64,000 bases of DNA from Wuchereria bancrofti (taxonomy: Eukaryota > Nematoda > Chromadorea > Rhabditida > Onchocercidae). A program made the translations under genes and the position numbers. The stretch lies in the NCBI GenBank assembly GCA_005281725.1, contig SSBO01000013.1, positions 504,518 to 568,517 on the forward strand. The letters are read 5' to 3'. This document shows, one piece after another, positions 27,701-41,320 of the stretch (its first letter is position 1; every line of letters begins with the position of its first letter). Below the pieces are notes generated by a model that was given only the letters and a program-made list of their open reading frames with translations, was not told the origin of the DNA and did no database searches.

Positions 27701-30700
27701 TTCTCAAAAAAATTGATTTTTAATTTAGGCAAAAAAAATTCGTTTTAAATTGTATATGTAAACAAACGCGTTGGAGTTGGTTTAATAATTTATGGGAATT
27801 TATCAAAAATATTCTTCGTTTCATTCGACAGTTTATTTGGTGTTGCTGTTGTCCACCAATTTTAGGTTATTGTTTGAATAAGGTACATTTTGTATATATA
27901 ATATTATTTCCATTTCCACTTTTTAGGCTAATATCTGTTCCTTTTTTCAATATTTCTTTTTAGTTTTTTATTATAATCGCTTTAAAAATTTTTTATTATA
28001 AATAGATTATTATTAACATTTGGAGTATTGTTAATAGTATAGCAGAATTGCTGAATTGTGGAAAGCATAGAAAAGTACGATCTTCTAGTAAGCTTTTAAG
28101 GTAGTTATTATGGAATAAAGAAAGCAAAGCACCAGAAGAAATTATAATCATTTTGATTTATGGAAGATAAAAATATTTTTTTTAAAGTTCCTTTTTTTCT
28201 TTTACTTTATTAATTCAAATTTTTATTTTTTTTATTAACTTAAAATTTTAGTCTTTTATTCACTTAATTAGCTTGGTATGAGCTAATTAAGTATTTATTT
28301 CCAAATTAATCGCTTTTTTTGCATTTTTTTAAAATCAGATTAATATTAAATTTGAATTTAAATTCCAAAATTTCTGTGCTTAAGATTATAGAAACCAGCC
28401 AATTATTTCAGATAGCATTTTGGCCACCACCACGTGAATACTACTTTTTCATTGGTGATAATGCGAAAAATATCAGTAAAAGTGATCAAGAACCATTAAC
28501 TCAAAAATATATTGTTCGTAAAGCTAATAAGTAATTTGTTTGACAGTGATAATATTGTCAACTAATTAATTATAGAACTTAAAGTTTGTAAATGAATGTG
28601 ACATTAGTGTGAAAGTTTAAGAATATCGACGTAGGAGGATGTCAATAAGGTATGGCTGTGACATCATTTATCCCAAGAAAAACTATGTCATTTCTTATTT
28701 ATCATTTCATTACATTTCACATTTCTTTAGCTGATACTTCTGACAATGATAAATTTATTAAGAAAAAAAAAAATTAAATGATCAGTTCTGATCCGGAAAC
28801 TATAAGCATATTTTGATCCGAAAAATTCATATAAAAAGATTCCAAAATATTTCTCCAGCATTCATCTGCTACACCAAAAAATATTATAAATTCTTACTTG
28901 TATGCCCATGAGATTAACTTTTAATGATAGTAATGAATTCATCATTTCTTAAATTATCTTTCACCTTTTAAATTATGACAGTCATAAATTTTCAATAGAA
29001 TTAAATTCTAAATTACAGAAATTGTCTGAAGCGAAAAGATTTGAGATTTGGTTTCGAGCATCAGTGTGCTGCTGAAGTATTTGGAATTGAATGTTTCGTT
29101 ACAGAAACAGAAAAGAAAAATGTTAATTTTCTTTTGTCATAATTAAAATTATTCTAAATTTAAAACCTTAATATAAACTGCCACAGTGTTATATGAAATT
29201 GTTAAATCTTATATTATTTGGCATTTAATAAATTGACAAGTTTGGCATATTGTTGAATAATAGGAAAATGACAAGTTTATCATTCTAGCATATTGCTTGT
29301 GTATTTGTCCGAAAAGTACGACCACGTTATACGTTATTATTCTCACATCCAAATGGCAGTGATATATCCGACCACCTTGTTGGATTACCTAATTTGCATG
29401 ATGCAGCAAGGTTTATAATATATTTTATCATATTCCAATCAATTTCAAAAGAAAATTTGTCACAATTTTATCAGAACAATAATTTTATCTGTTATTGATA
29501 ACTATACCATCATCACATGACATAATATGATTACAAATCAGTTTTGACTAATTAAAATTTGAATTTTTCAATGTTAATTTGAACATAAGTCAAATCTTAT
29601 CAATCATCCATAGAAGTCGTTATTACCATAATATAATTTATTCAAAGCAATTCCATTTAATACTCTAATTATTAATTCGATTCATTTATATCATTAATCG
29701 AACAATACCGCATTATAATTTTAAAAATTATCAAGAATGAATGTTACTATTAAAAATACTCACTTATTATTTTGCTTATCATTATTATCATTAGCAATTT
29801 TCTGGCTAATGCTTACTTTTTTCCAGCTGTAGTAAAAGAAAAAAAAATTTATTTCAAATTATAGATTTTTCAATTGTAATATATGCTCATACGATTATAG
29901 TGGCTATGGTATTAGCGATGGTAATCCAAGTGAAAAAAATATGTATTCGGATATTACTGCTGTATACAAAGTAAATTATTAATAAATTTTAATGAACTTT
30001 TCATCATTTCATTCAGAAAAAAAATAATTTTCATTCCTAACTTATTATCATAAAGGTTAAACTTCTCTTTTTTTTTGAACACTAATTTTGTCAATTCATA
30101 ATTATCTATTTACCTGTAAACTCAAACTGAATCTTACAAGATTGAAAAATTAAAAAATTTCAAACAATAACTAAAATTTCTGTAAAAAAATCAACTTTGT
30201 AACCAAAAAAGGAAAAAAAAATGAACAAAACTCGAATAAAAATATAATACTAACTAAACTATAATTATATAAAAATAAAATCAATTTAATATTTTACAAG
30301 TTAATACCAATTATACTTTTTTTTCAGTATCTTTTGGAAGATTTATCAATTCCGGAAGCAAATATCATATTGTGGGGTTATAGTATTGGTACAGTAGCAT
30401 CGATAGAATTAGCTAAACAAGCCAGTAAACTTGCTGGCTTAATACTTTTAGCACCAATAGCATCAATTATACGAACAATTTGTTGGGGAAAGTGTTGTTG
30501 GAGACGAAATAAGCAATGTGATCATTTAGCTAATTGTTGCGGCGATCGATTTAATAGCGTCAAAAAGGTTTCAAACAATTTCAATTACGCAATTAGAAAA
30601 AAATTTTTTAAAGTAATTAATACACTTATTGTTTATTAGGGCCTTAAATTCATAATTTTTTTAGCTTCTCTAATAGCATACTGTAACGTCATTTGTTTTA

Positions 30701-31564
30701 CATATTAAGTAACTTTTTTTTCTTTATAACTATGTATTAATTGAATTAATATTTAATTTAATAGCTTTCGCTATTTACAAATTATTTCAAGAAAAAAAAT
30801 TTTTTTTCTAGCAAAATTGATTTGAATTAATTTTTGCATATTTAATATAAATTAAGATCATTTTAATTAATTACTCTTTGTTTGTTTGTTTTAATTAGAT
30901 AAGTGAAATTGAAATGCCAACATTGATCGCACATGGAGTGCAAGATATGATTGTGACAGTTGAGCATGGGAAAGCATTGTATCAGTTATGCCCTGGGGCT
31001 GTAAAGCCATTATGGATACCTGATGTTGGCCATAATAATCTTGAAAATAGCTCAATGTTATGGCGCAGAATGCGAAAATTCATTAATAGGTTATTATATG
31101 AATTTTTTCTCTACCTTCTCAATTTAAAAATTTACTAATTCTTTTCTGTAATATAAATTTATTATTTTCGTTTTTTTTTCTGTTATCATTTTTATTTTTG
31201 TAAATTTAAAAAGAAAGTCGAAATATAAAAAGGTAGAAAAATAGTAGTGCAAAAAAAAGAACAAAAAGTGAAAAATTATTTATTAAAATTTACAAATTTA
31301 AGTTTTGTAATGATTTTTTTTTTGTTTCTTATGTCTGTTTTTTTTTTTTGTTGTTTTCCTTTTTCAAATATTTTTGTGCCAAATTTTAGAGATTCAAAAT
31401 ATTAAAAAATGAATAAATAAATAAACTAAAAATAAATTAATTGCAGAGAAGCACGACCACCATTACAACGAACAAAATGTAAATCACTGAAGAAAGATAA
31501 TCAAAATGATATTGATTTATTAAATGATTCTAATGATAAGTGTGAAAGAAATTTATTGGTATAA
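24725..31564 (+). CDS. ABHD17-like alpha/beta hydrolase with N-terminal extension
   Basis: ABHD17 proteins are serine hydrolases; the vertebrate members depalmitoylate membrane-anchored proteins. Thirteen exons join in phase: 24725-24811, 25353-25508, 25953-26030, 26226-26264, 26725-26801, 27729-27882, 28412-28530, 29019-29121, 29289-29410, 29865-29970, 30328-30567, 30899-31089, 31447-31564. The total is 1,590 nt, or 529 residues. The catalytic triad is visible as Ser366 in WGYSIGT, Asp443 in HGVQDM and His472 in DVGHNN. Other family blocks are [28 protein letters not shown] and [18 protein letters not shown] Cys cluster (CCCCPP, residues 184-189) corresponds to the N-terminal palmitoylated cluster of ABHD17. 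Here it follows about 180 Ser/Lys-rich, low-complexity residues that the vertebrate proteins lack. A Cys-rich insert (CWGKCCW) follows the nucleophile strand. The C-terminal tail is basic then Asp/Asn-rich. The fold is certain; the exact orthologue is not. Confidence 0.88.
25263..25282. repeat. (CT)n microsatellite
   Basis: A pure CT dinucleotide run of about ten units lies in the first intron of the ABHD17-like gene, about 70 bp upstream of the exon 2 acceptor, where it extends the polypyrimidine character of the intron. Confidence 0.9.
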
Positions 31565-34500
31565 ATGTGAAAGAAATTTACATGACAATCATTAATATGC
31601 ATTGTAAATTTGCTAATAAAATTTATGTTTCATTTTTTCTTGTATTATTTATATTCCTTATCAAGTATTTATCGTTTTTGTTTTTAATAATAAATACTAT
31701 AGCTCTGTTTATGAAATAATTTTTTTGTGAAATAGAATTAGTATAGAATTTTGTGGGATATATTTTATCTCTTTATAAATGTTCAAATTTTCCTTATTAT
31801 GTACATAACTTATGTTATCATCTTTTCTATTTTAGTTCTTAATCATAGAATATGGTAATTAATTACTTGAAATAGAATTAGTACGGAAAGAAAAAATAAG
31901 TTGACATCATTTTATTTCATTGTCATTTAATGAATTAATTAAATGAAGTAATATTTCGTTTTTTAGTTAAAGTAGGAATATTTTTTGTTTTTAATTATAT
32001 TCATTTCATTTAAGTCCTGTACACAAATAATATATTTAAAAGTAAGAATATTTTTTGTTTAAATATGTGAAAAAGGATAAATCTGCTCTCACATATTTAT
32101 TCAAATATAAAATATGCCATTAATGAAACAATAATTTAAATAACATAATTTATTTCATTTTAGTCCATTCATTTTTTGTTTTTTATAATAAATACTGTAA
32201 TTTTTTTATAAAATAATATAACTGAATTAGTACGAAAAGAAAAAAAGATGAAATAGATTTATTTATTTATTTGATTTTAGTCTGAGGTTAGCTTTTAATA
32301 ATTACTTTTAAAACTGAAAAAATTTTTTTCACTTCTATTCATTCTTATTATAATTAATTTTGCATTTTACCACTGAACTGATGCAATAACTCAAATTACA
32401 TTCTTTTTCATAACCAAGAAAAAATGCAAAATTGCTAGTCGAGAAGGTATAATTAGTTATTGGAGGAAAATTTTAGGCCAAGAAAGTAATAGTTATTAGA
32501 ATTCATTTGCCAAAACTGGTAGTAAGAAAAATTTCCATTTAATTAATTTGTAAATGTAAATTTCAAAATGATTATTGATAACGAAGCTTTCATTTCTGAT
32601 CAAGTAAGTTGAAAGGTTTTTTTTGTAAAATTAATTTATAAAGTTAAGCAAAATTATCGTTGAAACTATTTCTTCATTAGTTTCTTTCATTTCATATAAA
32701 TTAACAGCCATAAGAAAACTATTAAAATAAAAACAGATGAATACTTTTCAAGTTTCAAAAAAAAGAAACTTTCAAATTTAACATAACAAAAAATAAAACC
32801 GTAAAAAATAATAGTTGTAACTGACTACAATCAAAAATCTTACCATGAATTACTTAATAACTAATAGCTCTAACTTTGAATTATTTAATAACTGATTCCA
32901 ATCAGAATCTAATTTTGAATTACTTGATTAACTTATATTACACTACATTTTTGACCTTTCTAGCTTTCAAAGTCACAAATGCAATTTATAATTTTTTATT
33001 TTTATCTTCATCTATCGATTCTAACATATTTTACGCCAAGTAATTTTACATAATGGAATAAATAATTATTATTAACCAAAAAAAAAAAAAACATTTTTAT
33101 TGATGTCACTAAATCTTTATCAAGTATAAATTCATTTGATTATTTTATTATGAATATTTTTAACACTATTTCATATTATATGATATTATGCATGAAAAAA
33201 TTTCCACCATATCAATTGCAATTATTTTGGTTTATTTTCATTTATGACAATCATTTAACCAGTTCAGAAATTGATCTATCGATTGAATTCATAGTACGTT
33301 CAATCACTTTCCACTCATCAGCGATTAGTGATAATTTTTGATAAAGTTGATAAAGTTTGTGATAAAGTTGGTGAAGATGAATGTTCTGAACGACGATGAC
33401 GAAGTGGTATAATCATTAGATATTTTGATATTCCCTGAAATAAATTATTTCACTTTTTAATATTATGATAAAATTTAATCCAATAATAGTGCTTAAAAAC
33501 TAATTATATAAAAATTAACTGAAAAATTTAGTTCTTCATAATTTTATACTTTGGAAAAAAAAATCACAGATGGTGATTTCGATAGATAGAAATATCAATA
33601 ACTTCAGCGTTATTCTTAATTTCATCCATTAAATCAGATGTAATTGTAATAAATTAAATCAGATGTAATTCAAAAATTAGTAAAAAATCATCATCTTCCA
33701 TTTCACTGCATACTGTTTGTAATATATCCGTTGACAGTGTCACCATAAATTTATTCTGAAAATTATTTTCATCATCATATCATTATTATTTTTACAGATT
33801 ATTATTTTTATCATCTCAAAAATAATTATGATAATGAGAGTTATTGCAAAAACAATTAGCTACCACCTTGCCTGAGAAATTAGATGTGAAATTAGATGTT
33901 TAAAAAGCGAAAAAAAATTACAAAATATTTTAATATTTTTATAGTTAACTGCAGGATAAAAATTAATTAAATATTAGCTATCATTAAATTTGACATTGTC
34001 AGTTTGCTTACGTTTGTGTCATCAGTGTTTGTCATTTCAAAGTTTATTTCACTAACTATCAAATTTCTCCAAAATCCGAAATGCGCAAAAAAAAATATTT
34101 AAAGATACATTTATTGATTTGATTCAGTTAATGCAATATAATTATACATCGTATTTCGTAGTTCTGAGAAATCTCAGAAATTACAATATTTGTAAAATTA
34201 CAATATATAAAAACATTACAATATTTGTAATACAATACTTAATTAAATTATACCAAAGTTATGAAAAAAATATGATTGAATGAAATAAAACATTAACTGC
34301 TTAAGTTTGATCAAAATTATAAAAATGAAATTTATCAGATTTGTTTCAAAAATTTAAGTTCATATTTGAATAAAGTTTAAAAATAAAACTTATTAAATGT
34401 AAAATTACAATTATAATTTCATGATTTCATACCTTTTTTTTATTGCTCATTTATGTAAATCATTATGCTACCGCCAAATTTTCTCAGTATCACAACTGTT

Positions 34501-37500
34501 ACTACTCTTATCACAATCATTCAATCAGAATTACTTGAAGTAAGCGGAATTGTTGAAAGGAAAGTTGATGTTAGTTAATTAAATATAAGCTATTTCAATT
34601 ATTTGAGAAAAGAAATTTTTTTTTGAAGTGAAATGAAAAATTGATGAAATAAATAAAATTGAAATGATGTGAAATATTTTAAGTAAAATAATTAAGAATT
34701 ATTTAAGTGCTGCAATAGTAAATTAGAAAATTTGTAATTTTGCCCCTACAGCAACAATACATTTGCTATTTTTTTAAAAATCAATCTAAAAAAAATTTAA
34801 AAAACGCGAAAAATTAGCGCTTTCGACAATAATTATTTATCATAAAAAGTTTAAATTTGATAAATTCAACAAAAAAAAAACATTAAACTTAAATGTAAAA
34901 TGAAATAATCAAGTGTTAACTTAGTAAAGTAAGGATTATCAATAATATTATCAATGAAAATGACATGAATGTTAATATTTTACGCTTCATTTTTGTTGCT
35001 TCCTTCAAGTTTAATTTTATTCATTTTGTTAAAATCATATTATTTAATATAATTTTCAGAATGATAATTATGCTAATTAAATAACATTTGTTTAAGAAAG
35101 GAAGGTAAACGAATTAAAAATGGTTGCAAACGTATGTTACACGGAATGCGTCAAACCATACGTGTCATTTTCCGTTGATTCAATGCATATCATTCATAGC
35201 TGCAACCAAGATTATATAATAGATTCCAATCGTATTATTGTTTTCCGCCTAGCAAAAATTAATTTTACAGTAAATGTACTTATACTTTATAAATTCATGG
35301 TATATAAAAGTTAGCTTGTTACTTTTTACAATAAACACGTAATATTTCACCAATTATTGAAATTTAAAATGTGAACGATAACTGTAGAAAATTTAAATAT
35401 TCCAATTCTTGAAAATTTTAATCAATACAATAATCAATAAATGATTAATTTTTTTTTGAATCACTTGTACAATTATATTTGACGTATTTGACGTAACATT
35501 CCACTACTATCGGGGAATATAGATACGTTGAATATAATCAATTTGAATATCAATTTCACACCAGTATTCGTTTCACTGAAATTCCAAAGCTTTATGCTTA
35601 ATTTTATGTTTGTATCTTAGCGTGGTATATGCGACGGATATTTGAAAAATGTTGAATTCAAGCAAAAAGTGTTGAAAATGATCGTTAATTGCTATTTATC
35701 AGTCAATAGCAAATGTTCTAGAAGCAACGACCATAACAATGAGGTTTGTTCTAATCAAACAAAATAATTATCAAAAGATTGAAAGCATATCATACAGATA
35801 GGAAAAAACAAAAAGATTTATCAAATTTTAATTAATGAGATAAAACTTGTAATATTGTCTGAAATATATATATGAAAAAATAAAAAAAAATTGATCGTTT
35901 CGTCTATTTTAAGTTATTTTCTCATTTTTTTTTACAATTATGAAAAATTTATAAAGAAAAATTGACCTATTTTAAGAAAAACATATATATGCCACTTTCT
36001 AAACAAAGATGACATGCCATATGGATAAAGTAGTTTCATACAAGGCGTTTAGCATCAACACAAAACAAATCATAGTAATCTAAAATAACTCAGAAAGATT
36101 CAGCAAACCATGTTCAAACCTTGAATTTCGAACTGGTTTGCTAAAATCTTGTTGCGTTCCCTCATTTTTTTTTTATAATTCACGCTGGGTAGAAATTTTT
36201 GGAAATGAAAATCTCAAACTCAGAAAATTAGGATTTAAATTCAATTTATGCAATTATAATCTTTTTAATTGAAAACGATTTTAATGATTTTTTTTTTTGC
36301 ATTGACATTAACATTTTACACGAAACTATTTGTTATAAGTTATGATTTCAAATTTTATATGGAACAAGCAGCATATAACCTTGAAATATTACTAAACTTT
36401 TTTTAAAATCAGTCGTCTATGATACTGTGATTGTTTTATAGAAATTAATTTCATGAGAAAAAAAGAAAAGAAAGAACTGCTTAACAAAATTTAAACTGAT
36501 CAAAATAATGATAAACTAAATTATCTTGTGTTAACTAAAATAAAAATATATGATAATATCTTGTTAATTTTATTTAAAAAATATTTTGATCGAAAGGACT
36601 TTGTGTATTTAGGCATTGTCGATTTAATTAAATCTAACTAAAAATTTCAAGGATTCATGCGTAAAATATGGATTGTTTTTAGCATAATTCTGTTATTATT
36701 AATATTATTCGTACTCATTGATACTTTTGTTAAATGTTGTTTTAAGGTTTGAAATTAAATCATTTTTTCTATTTCGTGTATCCTTTAAATATTTCATTAT
36801 ATTTTTAATTCGTTTTTTTGAGTTAATCAAATTTTTTGTTTGTTCGTTTTTGTTTAAATCTAAAATGAAGTACTCACATTATATTACCGTATGTTTTGTT
36901 AGATTTAAAAATTCAAATCAAAAGAAATTATTTCAAAGAATTCAAAAAGTGGTTAAATATTCAATTATTGATTCATTTAAAATTACACTTTATGAAAAGC
37001 TTCAAATCATGTATTTAAGTAAAATAAAAGAAATAATTTAAATGATAACAATCATTGTAATTGTTATCATTATTGATGTGTTTTCATTTTTTCATTTGAA
37101 AACTTTACTCTTTGCAAATATTTTATTGCACTAAGAAATGAAAAAATATTATTGTCAGGGCAACAAATTGATTATATTTTAATTTATTATTGATATTTCA
37201 GATATTATTTCATCTTATTTTTTTGTGAGTTGTATTGCTTTTATAACGTTTCTTTGTTTCCTTTGTAAATTATAGGATTTCAAAAAAAAAAGAAAGGAAA
37301 AATTAAATTCCAGCAATTAAATGTCAATGAAGCAATGCACCAAAACATGATACCAATTAATTATGTAATATTCACCATTTATTAAAGTTCATTCATTGTT
37401 GAAATTATCAAAACTATTACCAAAAATGAGGATGGAAAACGAGTAATTGATTACTTCATATATTTTACGATGTTTGTAATTGTAAAAAATTTTTAATTAA

Positions 37501-39100
37501 AAAAATAAGATTAGTTACTTCATTACTGTAATATATATATATATATATATTCATTATAAATTGTCATTACAAATGAAAGTTAATGAAGTAAATACAATAA
37601 ATTACTTTGTTTACAAATAAACCAATGCAGTTAACCTTATATTTTATAAAAAAAAGGAAAGAGAAAATTATGTAAAGGAAAATAAATAGATGAGATCACT
37701 TATCATTTCATTGCTAATTACGTGATTTTCTGATAATAATAGCTAAAAAAAACTTTGAAAAAATTTTAAAATTTTGCAAAAAAAAACAGTTTTCGAAATT
37801 TTCCATTGATGATGAATGTATTAATTTATTCTATTTCCCGTTATCAGTCACTTACTTTTATCGAAATGATTCAAATTAATGAAACAGAAGTAATTTTTTT
37901 GCAACTTTCATTAGTTGAAACTTTTTGAAATTATTCCATTAATTGATTTATGTTTATAATTAATTAGTGGATAAGATATATTTATTTATTTGTATTTTCT
38001 TTATCTCTTTTTCGCATAAATCTATTAAAAAAAGAGAAATGATTAAGCAAATTTTCTGTGAAGCAAAATTTGTTTGTGTAATTTGAAATAAAATTTAAAG
38101 GTATTGAAATTTGTTAAATGTTTCATTTTCTTTTATCTTATCCTATTGCTTTTTTTAAAATTTTCTCTGCATTTTTTGTTATCCGTATCTCAACGAAAAA
38201 TCGTTTATTATCAATTTTGGATTTAAATGGCAAGATTAGCAACTTATAGAAGGCTTATGCAGGTTCATCCGTATGTTTACAAGAGTTAATCAATAAATAT
38301 TTGATTCAGAAAAAAAGAAAATCAGATCACTGGTGATTAATCAATCCTGCAAAAGATCAGATCAGACTGATTCAAATGATCAATCAATAATTGAATTGTC
38401 TTCAGAAGTATTAGAAATTGTGGATGATTCGACACTAATAAAGTAACGAATGCTAAGATTAAGCTTCTGGACCAATAAATTTAAATTTTCTTAATCCTCT
38501 AATAATTAGTCTTCTCATAATGTGTTTCATAAAAATTAGTTGGATTGATGAAATAATTTAAAATATTTTCAAGTTTAAAATCATAATAGCTAATCATCAT
38601 CTTAATATTATTACTATACAAATTCATGCAATCGATTACAACCGTTAAGTTTGATAATTCAAAATGTAATTTCTTATTTAAATTTGAAGAATAAAACTTG
38701 TCATTCAAAAAAGATTTAAAAGAAAGAAAGCCAAAAATTACCAAACTTTTATCATCATTTCCTGTTAGCATTATTTATTTGTATCATATGAAAAATATTT
38801 GAAATTTCATCTAAAACTTTATTACATAATAATTTTGCCTAATTTGTACCAAAATTTAATTTAATAAATGCAATCATTGTTTATTAATTTGATAAATTCT
38901 TTTGTTTTTAAATTAGAAAAATTTTTTTTAAATTTGATAAATGAAATGATTGTTTACTATGATAGATATGTTTTATAGTAATTATGCAATAATTCATGTC
39001 ATAGAAATATATATTTATACAGCAATTGTCGCGAAACACGCGAAAGTTGGAAGAAATCCTTAAGAAAAAGTAAAAATAATTTCCTTCATCCATGACTCAT
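31565..39100. other. Gene-free AT-rich region, 7.5 kb
   Basis: I find no exon with family similarity, no chain of GT-AG exons in phase and no RNA gene here. Open frames such as 33150-33341, 35120-35314, 36718-37041 and 38499-38771 are compositionally AT-driven (Phe, Ile, Lys, Asn). Weakly similar blocks around 31660-31990 and 32040-32280 share phrases such as AATAAATACT and GAATTAGTACG, suggesting old degenerate repeats. A short local duplication (AAATCAGATGTAATT) occurs at about 33630-33670. Confidence 0.5.
37530..37551. repeat. (AT)n microsatellite
   Basis: An uninterrupted AT dinucleotide run of about 22 bp lies inside the gene-free region. Confidence 0.9.
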
Positions 39101-39189
39101 TAATTATCTCATTTATAATTCTTAGATTTATTCCCGTCGAATTCCAATGCGTTTTTGTTATCTTTATTCAAATCTAAAGAGATTCACAC

Positions 39190-39378
39190 ATGTTAATTTT
39201 CCATTGTTATAATGCTTATACTGTAACTAGATATTTTCCGCTTCTTTATGTAAAATGAGCAGCTGTTTTATGTTTAATGTAAACCACTCCCATTTTAAGC
39301 TTTTATAAACCATGCGATATTAAGCCGTGGTTACATAAGAATAAACGATTTTCTCCACGAGCAGTTGGTGTCCGTAAA
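39190..39378 (+). mobile_element. Possible LTR fragment with primer-binding-site-like end
   Basis: This stretch differs in composition from the surrounding DNA. It begins with TGTTAATTTTCC, contains an AATAAA-type signal near 39340, and ends next to TTGGTGTCCGTAA at about 39365-39377. A TGG-starting string just inside an LTR is what a tRNA primer-binding site looks like. An N follows at 39379. No reverse transcriptase, protease or integrase frame is recognisable downstream, so if this is an LTR element it is a remnant. This is inference from layout only. Confidence 0.25.
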
Positions 39379-39379
39379 N
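39379..39379. other. Undetermined base (N)
   Basis: A single N stands directly after the primer-binding-site-like string. I do not see the flanking sequence repeated on its two sides, unlike at the N at 59649, so it may be an ambiguous base or a contig join. Confidence 0.95.
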
Positions 39380-39399
39380 GCAACCAGATAATAAAAATG

Positions 39400-39944
39400 C
39401 AATTTAACGATGTGGATATTTGACCTCAACAAAGAGCCATTTTAAGCGGTATAGCAGGGGCAATTTCTCTTTATGGATGTTACAACGGATCGACGAATTG
39501 GGGGACAGTGGTCTTAGGACAGCTACAGGACGACGCGTGCACAGGATTTTAACTGATAAACGGATAACCCTTTGTTACAAACGATGTAGCTGGAAAGCGA
39601 GGAGAAGCAGCCAAGAATCTCTTTGTTCATAAATTAACCTCGCTTTACACACATTACATTGTATAAAATACATGACAATTAAATGCATGTAATAGGCTAT
39701 TGTAACAAGATATCTATGCTTAAACAAATCTCCTTTCTTCTCAATTTCACATTTTTTGATCTTCAGTCTCAATTAACTCCAACACCAGCTCTTAATTGCA
39801 GTTAATCATTTTTTACAATTGTACATTTATAGTGTGGTTGCGGTTTCAGCTCTCTGGTAATGTTTAGCGTTTTATAACTGTGTAGCATCCGTGCGATATG
39901 TATAATGCGCTATTATGATGTTGATTTGTTTTATGCTAAATAAA
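39400..39944. other. Non-coding stretch upstream of an SL1 copy
   Basis: This stretch has higher GC content than its surroundings at about 39400-39640. A 70-codon open frame at 39420-39632 has no recognisable motif. The last bases before the SL1 copy read ATGCTAAATAAA, which resembles a polyadenylation signal. It could be retroelement LTR sequence, but I cannot support that with protein evidence. Confidence 0.3.
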
Positions 39945-39966
39945 GGTTTAATTACCCAAGTTTGAG
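39945..39966 (+). other. Genomic copy of the nematode SL1 spliced leader (plus strand)
   Basis: These 22 bases match the nematode SL1 leader exactly, from GGTTTAATTA to TTTGAG, and are followed by GT. SL1 is normally encoded in small SL RNA genes and trans-spliced to the 5' ends of mRNAs. The 100 bases downstream do not show an SL RNA-like intron or a recognisable Sm site of the AATTTTTGG type, so this does not look like a functional SL RNA gene. It may be a retroposed copy of a trans-spliced transcript, a fragment of an SL RNA gene, or leader sequence captured by a retroelement. Confidence 0.9.
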
Positions 39967-41180
39967 GTGCGGAAAACAATCAGTTCGGCCAGTTCTACTG
40001 AGAGTACAACGAGAACAACGAGAATAGACGTAAGAATAAATTAAAGTAGGAAACAATTAAATAAACAGATATTCGTCCCTTAAAGAAAAAGGAGGGAATA
40101 TCATAGCAACCTTATTTTTTCCTACAAATGTTGTGTAGTAAGATTTTAAACGCAAATTAAATCTTGTATTTCTCATATATCAAATATGGTTGTCATCCAA
40201 TAGATGACTGTCATGAACTTTTGGAGTTCAGTCTAAATATAACTTGTAGTTGGAGTAGAATTGGACTTTCCTATGCTCAAGAGCCTTCCTTGTTTGTTAC
40301 TGCTGTTGGTATAGACGAATGCATTGAATGATGGTTTTGTTGTAACAATTTTATTTGCTAACAACCACAATATATAGGTATTAATCTGTAGCAACATAAT
40401 GATAATTTTGTAGAATATCTACGAATGAGATGAAGAAAATGGATGGACGAATATATTGATGGTGAAATGAATTGAATTGTGGGAGAGGGAGAGCAGCCGA
40501 ATCATAGCTTACTGGTAAGGAAAAAACTGTTAGAACTAATTGAGACAAAGGATTTAAATCCTTATATAGTGGGCATTGACTTGCAACAAGAGCATGATTA
40601 TTAAGTAAGGAGTTATCAAATGATCTTTGCCCTTTATTTAATGTTGTAGCTTCTCAAAAGATGACTTAGCTTAGAAAACTTTTACAATATTTCAAATTGC
40701 AAGCCAATTTGATTTGGAACAAAGAAGTAATTTTTAACATATTAAACAATGCACATACATAACCTTTGTCATCAGATGAAAATGTCTAGACAAGCAGATA
40801 AGCTCAACTACAATGGGATGATGAGTGTTGAAATAATGATTGCTTACATATGATGTATAATTTGAAACGGTTTTACATTTCTAATGTTCAATTAAAACGA
40901 AATTTAGTATAATGGATTAATACAATTTTATTGATATATTTGGTAAGTTATTTGGAGGTTCGCGAGATTATTTCGAATTTCGCGACAGTGACTGCTAACT
41001 CCACCATATTGTCGAGGGAATAAAAGATTGGTAAGAAGGGGATAAAAACGAGAATTTACTGTCAAATAATTCCTATCCTATTATTAAAGGATCCTACTGC
41101 AGCTGCAACAGCAGTTATAGCGTGGTAACTGGTCATAAAATTGTTACTTGTGACATTATCATCATCATTGACATCATTAA
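39967..41180. other. Non-coding remnant region downstream of the SL1 copy
   Basis: After the leader copy come about 60 bases rich in GAGAACAACGAG-type sequence and a GTAAGAAT donor-like string. A short open stretch around 40505-40600 reads as an acidic/Leu-rich peptide (including KDLNPYIVGIDLQ) behind a GTAAGG string, but I can neither identify it nor join it to anything. The rest shows no supported gene. The stretch is probably transposon or retrocopy debris. Confidence 0.3.
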
Positions 41181-41224
41181 CATCATGTACCCAGTTCGAT
41201 CATCGGAATTTATTCCACCATTTG

Positions 41225-41320
41225 AGAGTAATAATAATAGTTGCTATTATAGTAATAATAATATCAATTAATGATAATAATAATAGATATTAATGATAAT
41301 AATAATAGTGATAATAATGG
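41225..41320. repeat. ATAATAATAG/GATAATAAT simple repeat
   Basis: Degenerate trinucleotide runs of the AAT/GAT type make up this stretch. A second related run of ATGATGATA/ATCATCATC type occurs at about 41437-41485. Open frames rich in Ile, Met or Tyr across these runs are artefacts of the repeat. Confidence 0.8.

Noticed and set aside
36718..37041. Plus-strand 107-codon open frame in the gene-free region
   Set aside because: It has low-complexity, AT-driven composition without splice partners or similarity.
39945..40060. A functional SL1 RNA gene
   Set aside because: Beyond the leader and GT there is no recognisable Sm site and no SL RNA-like hairpins in the next 100 bases. The same holds for the minus-strand copy.
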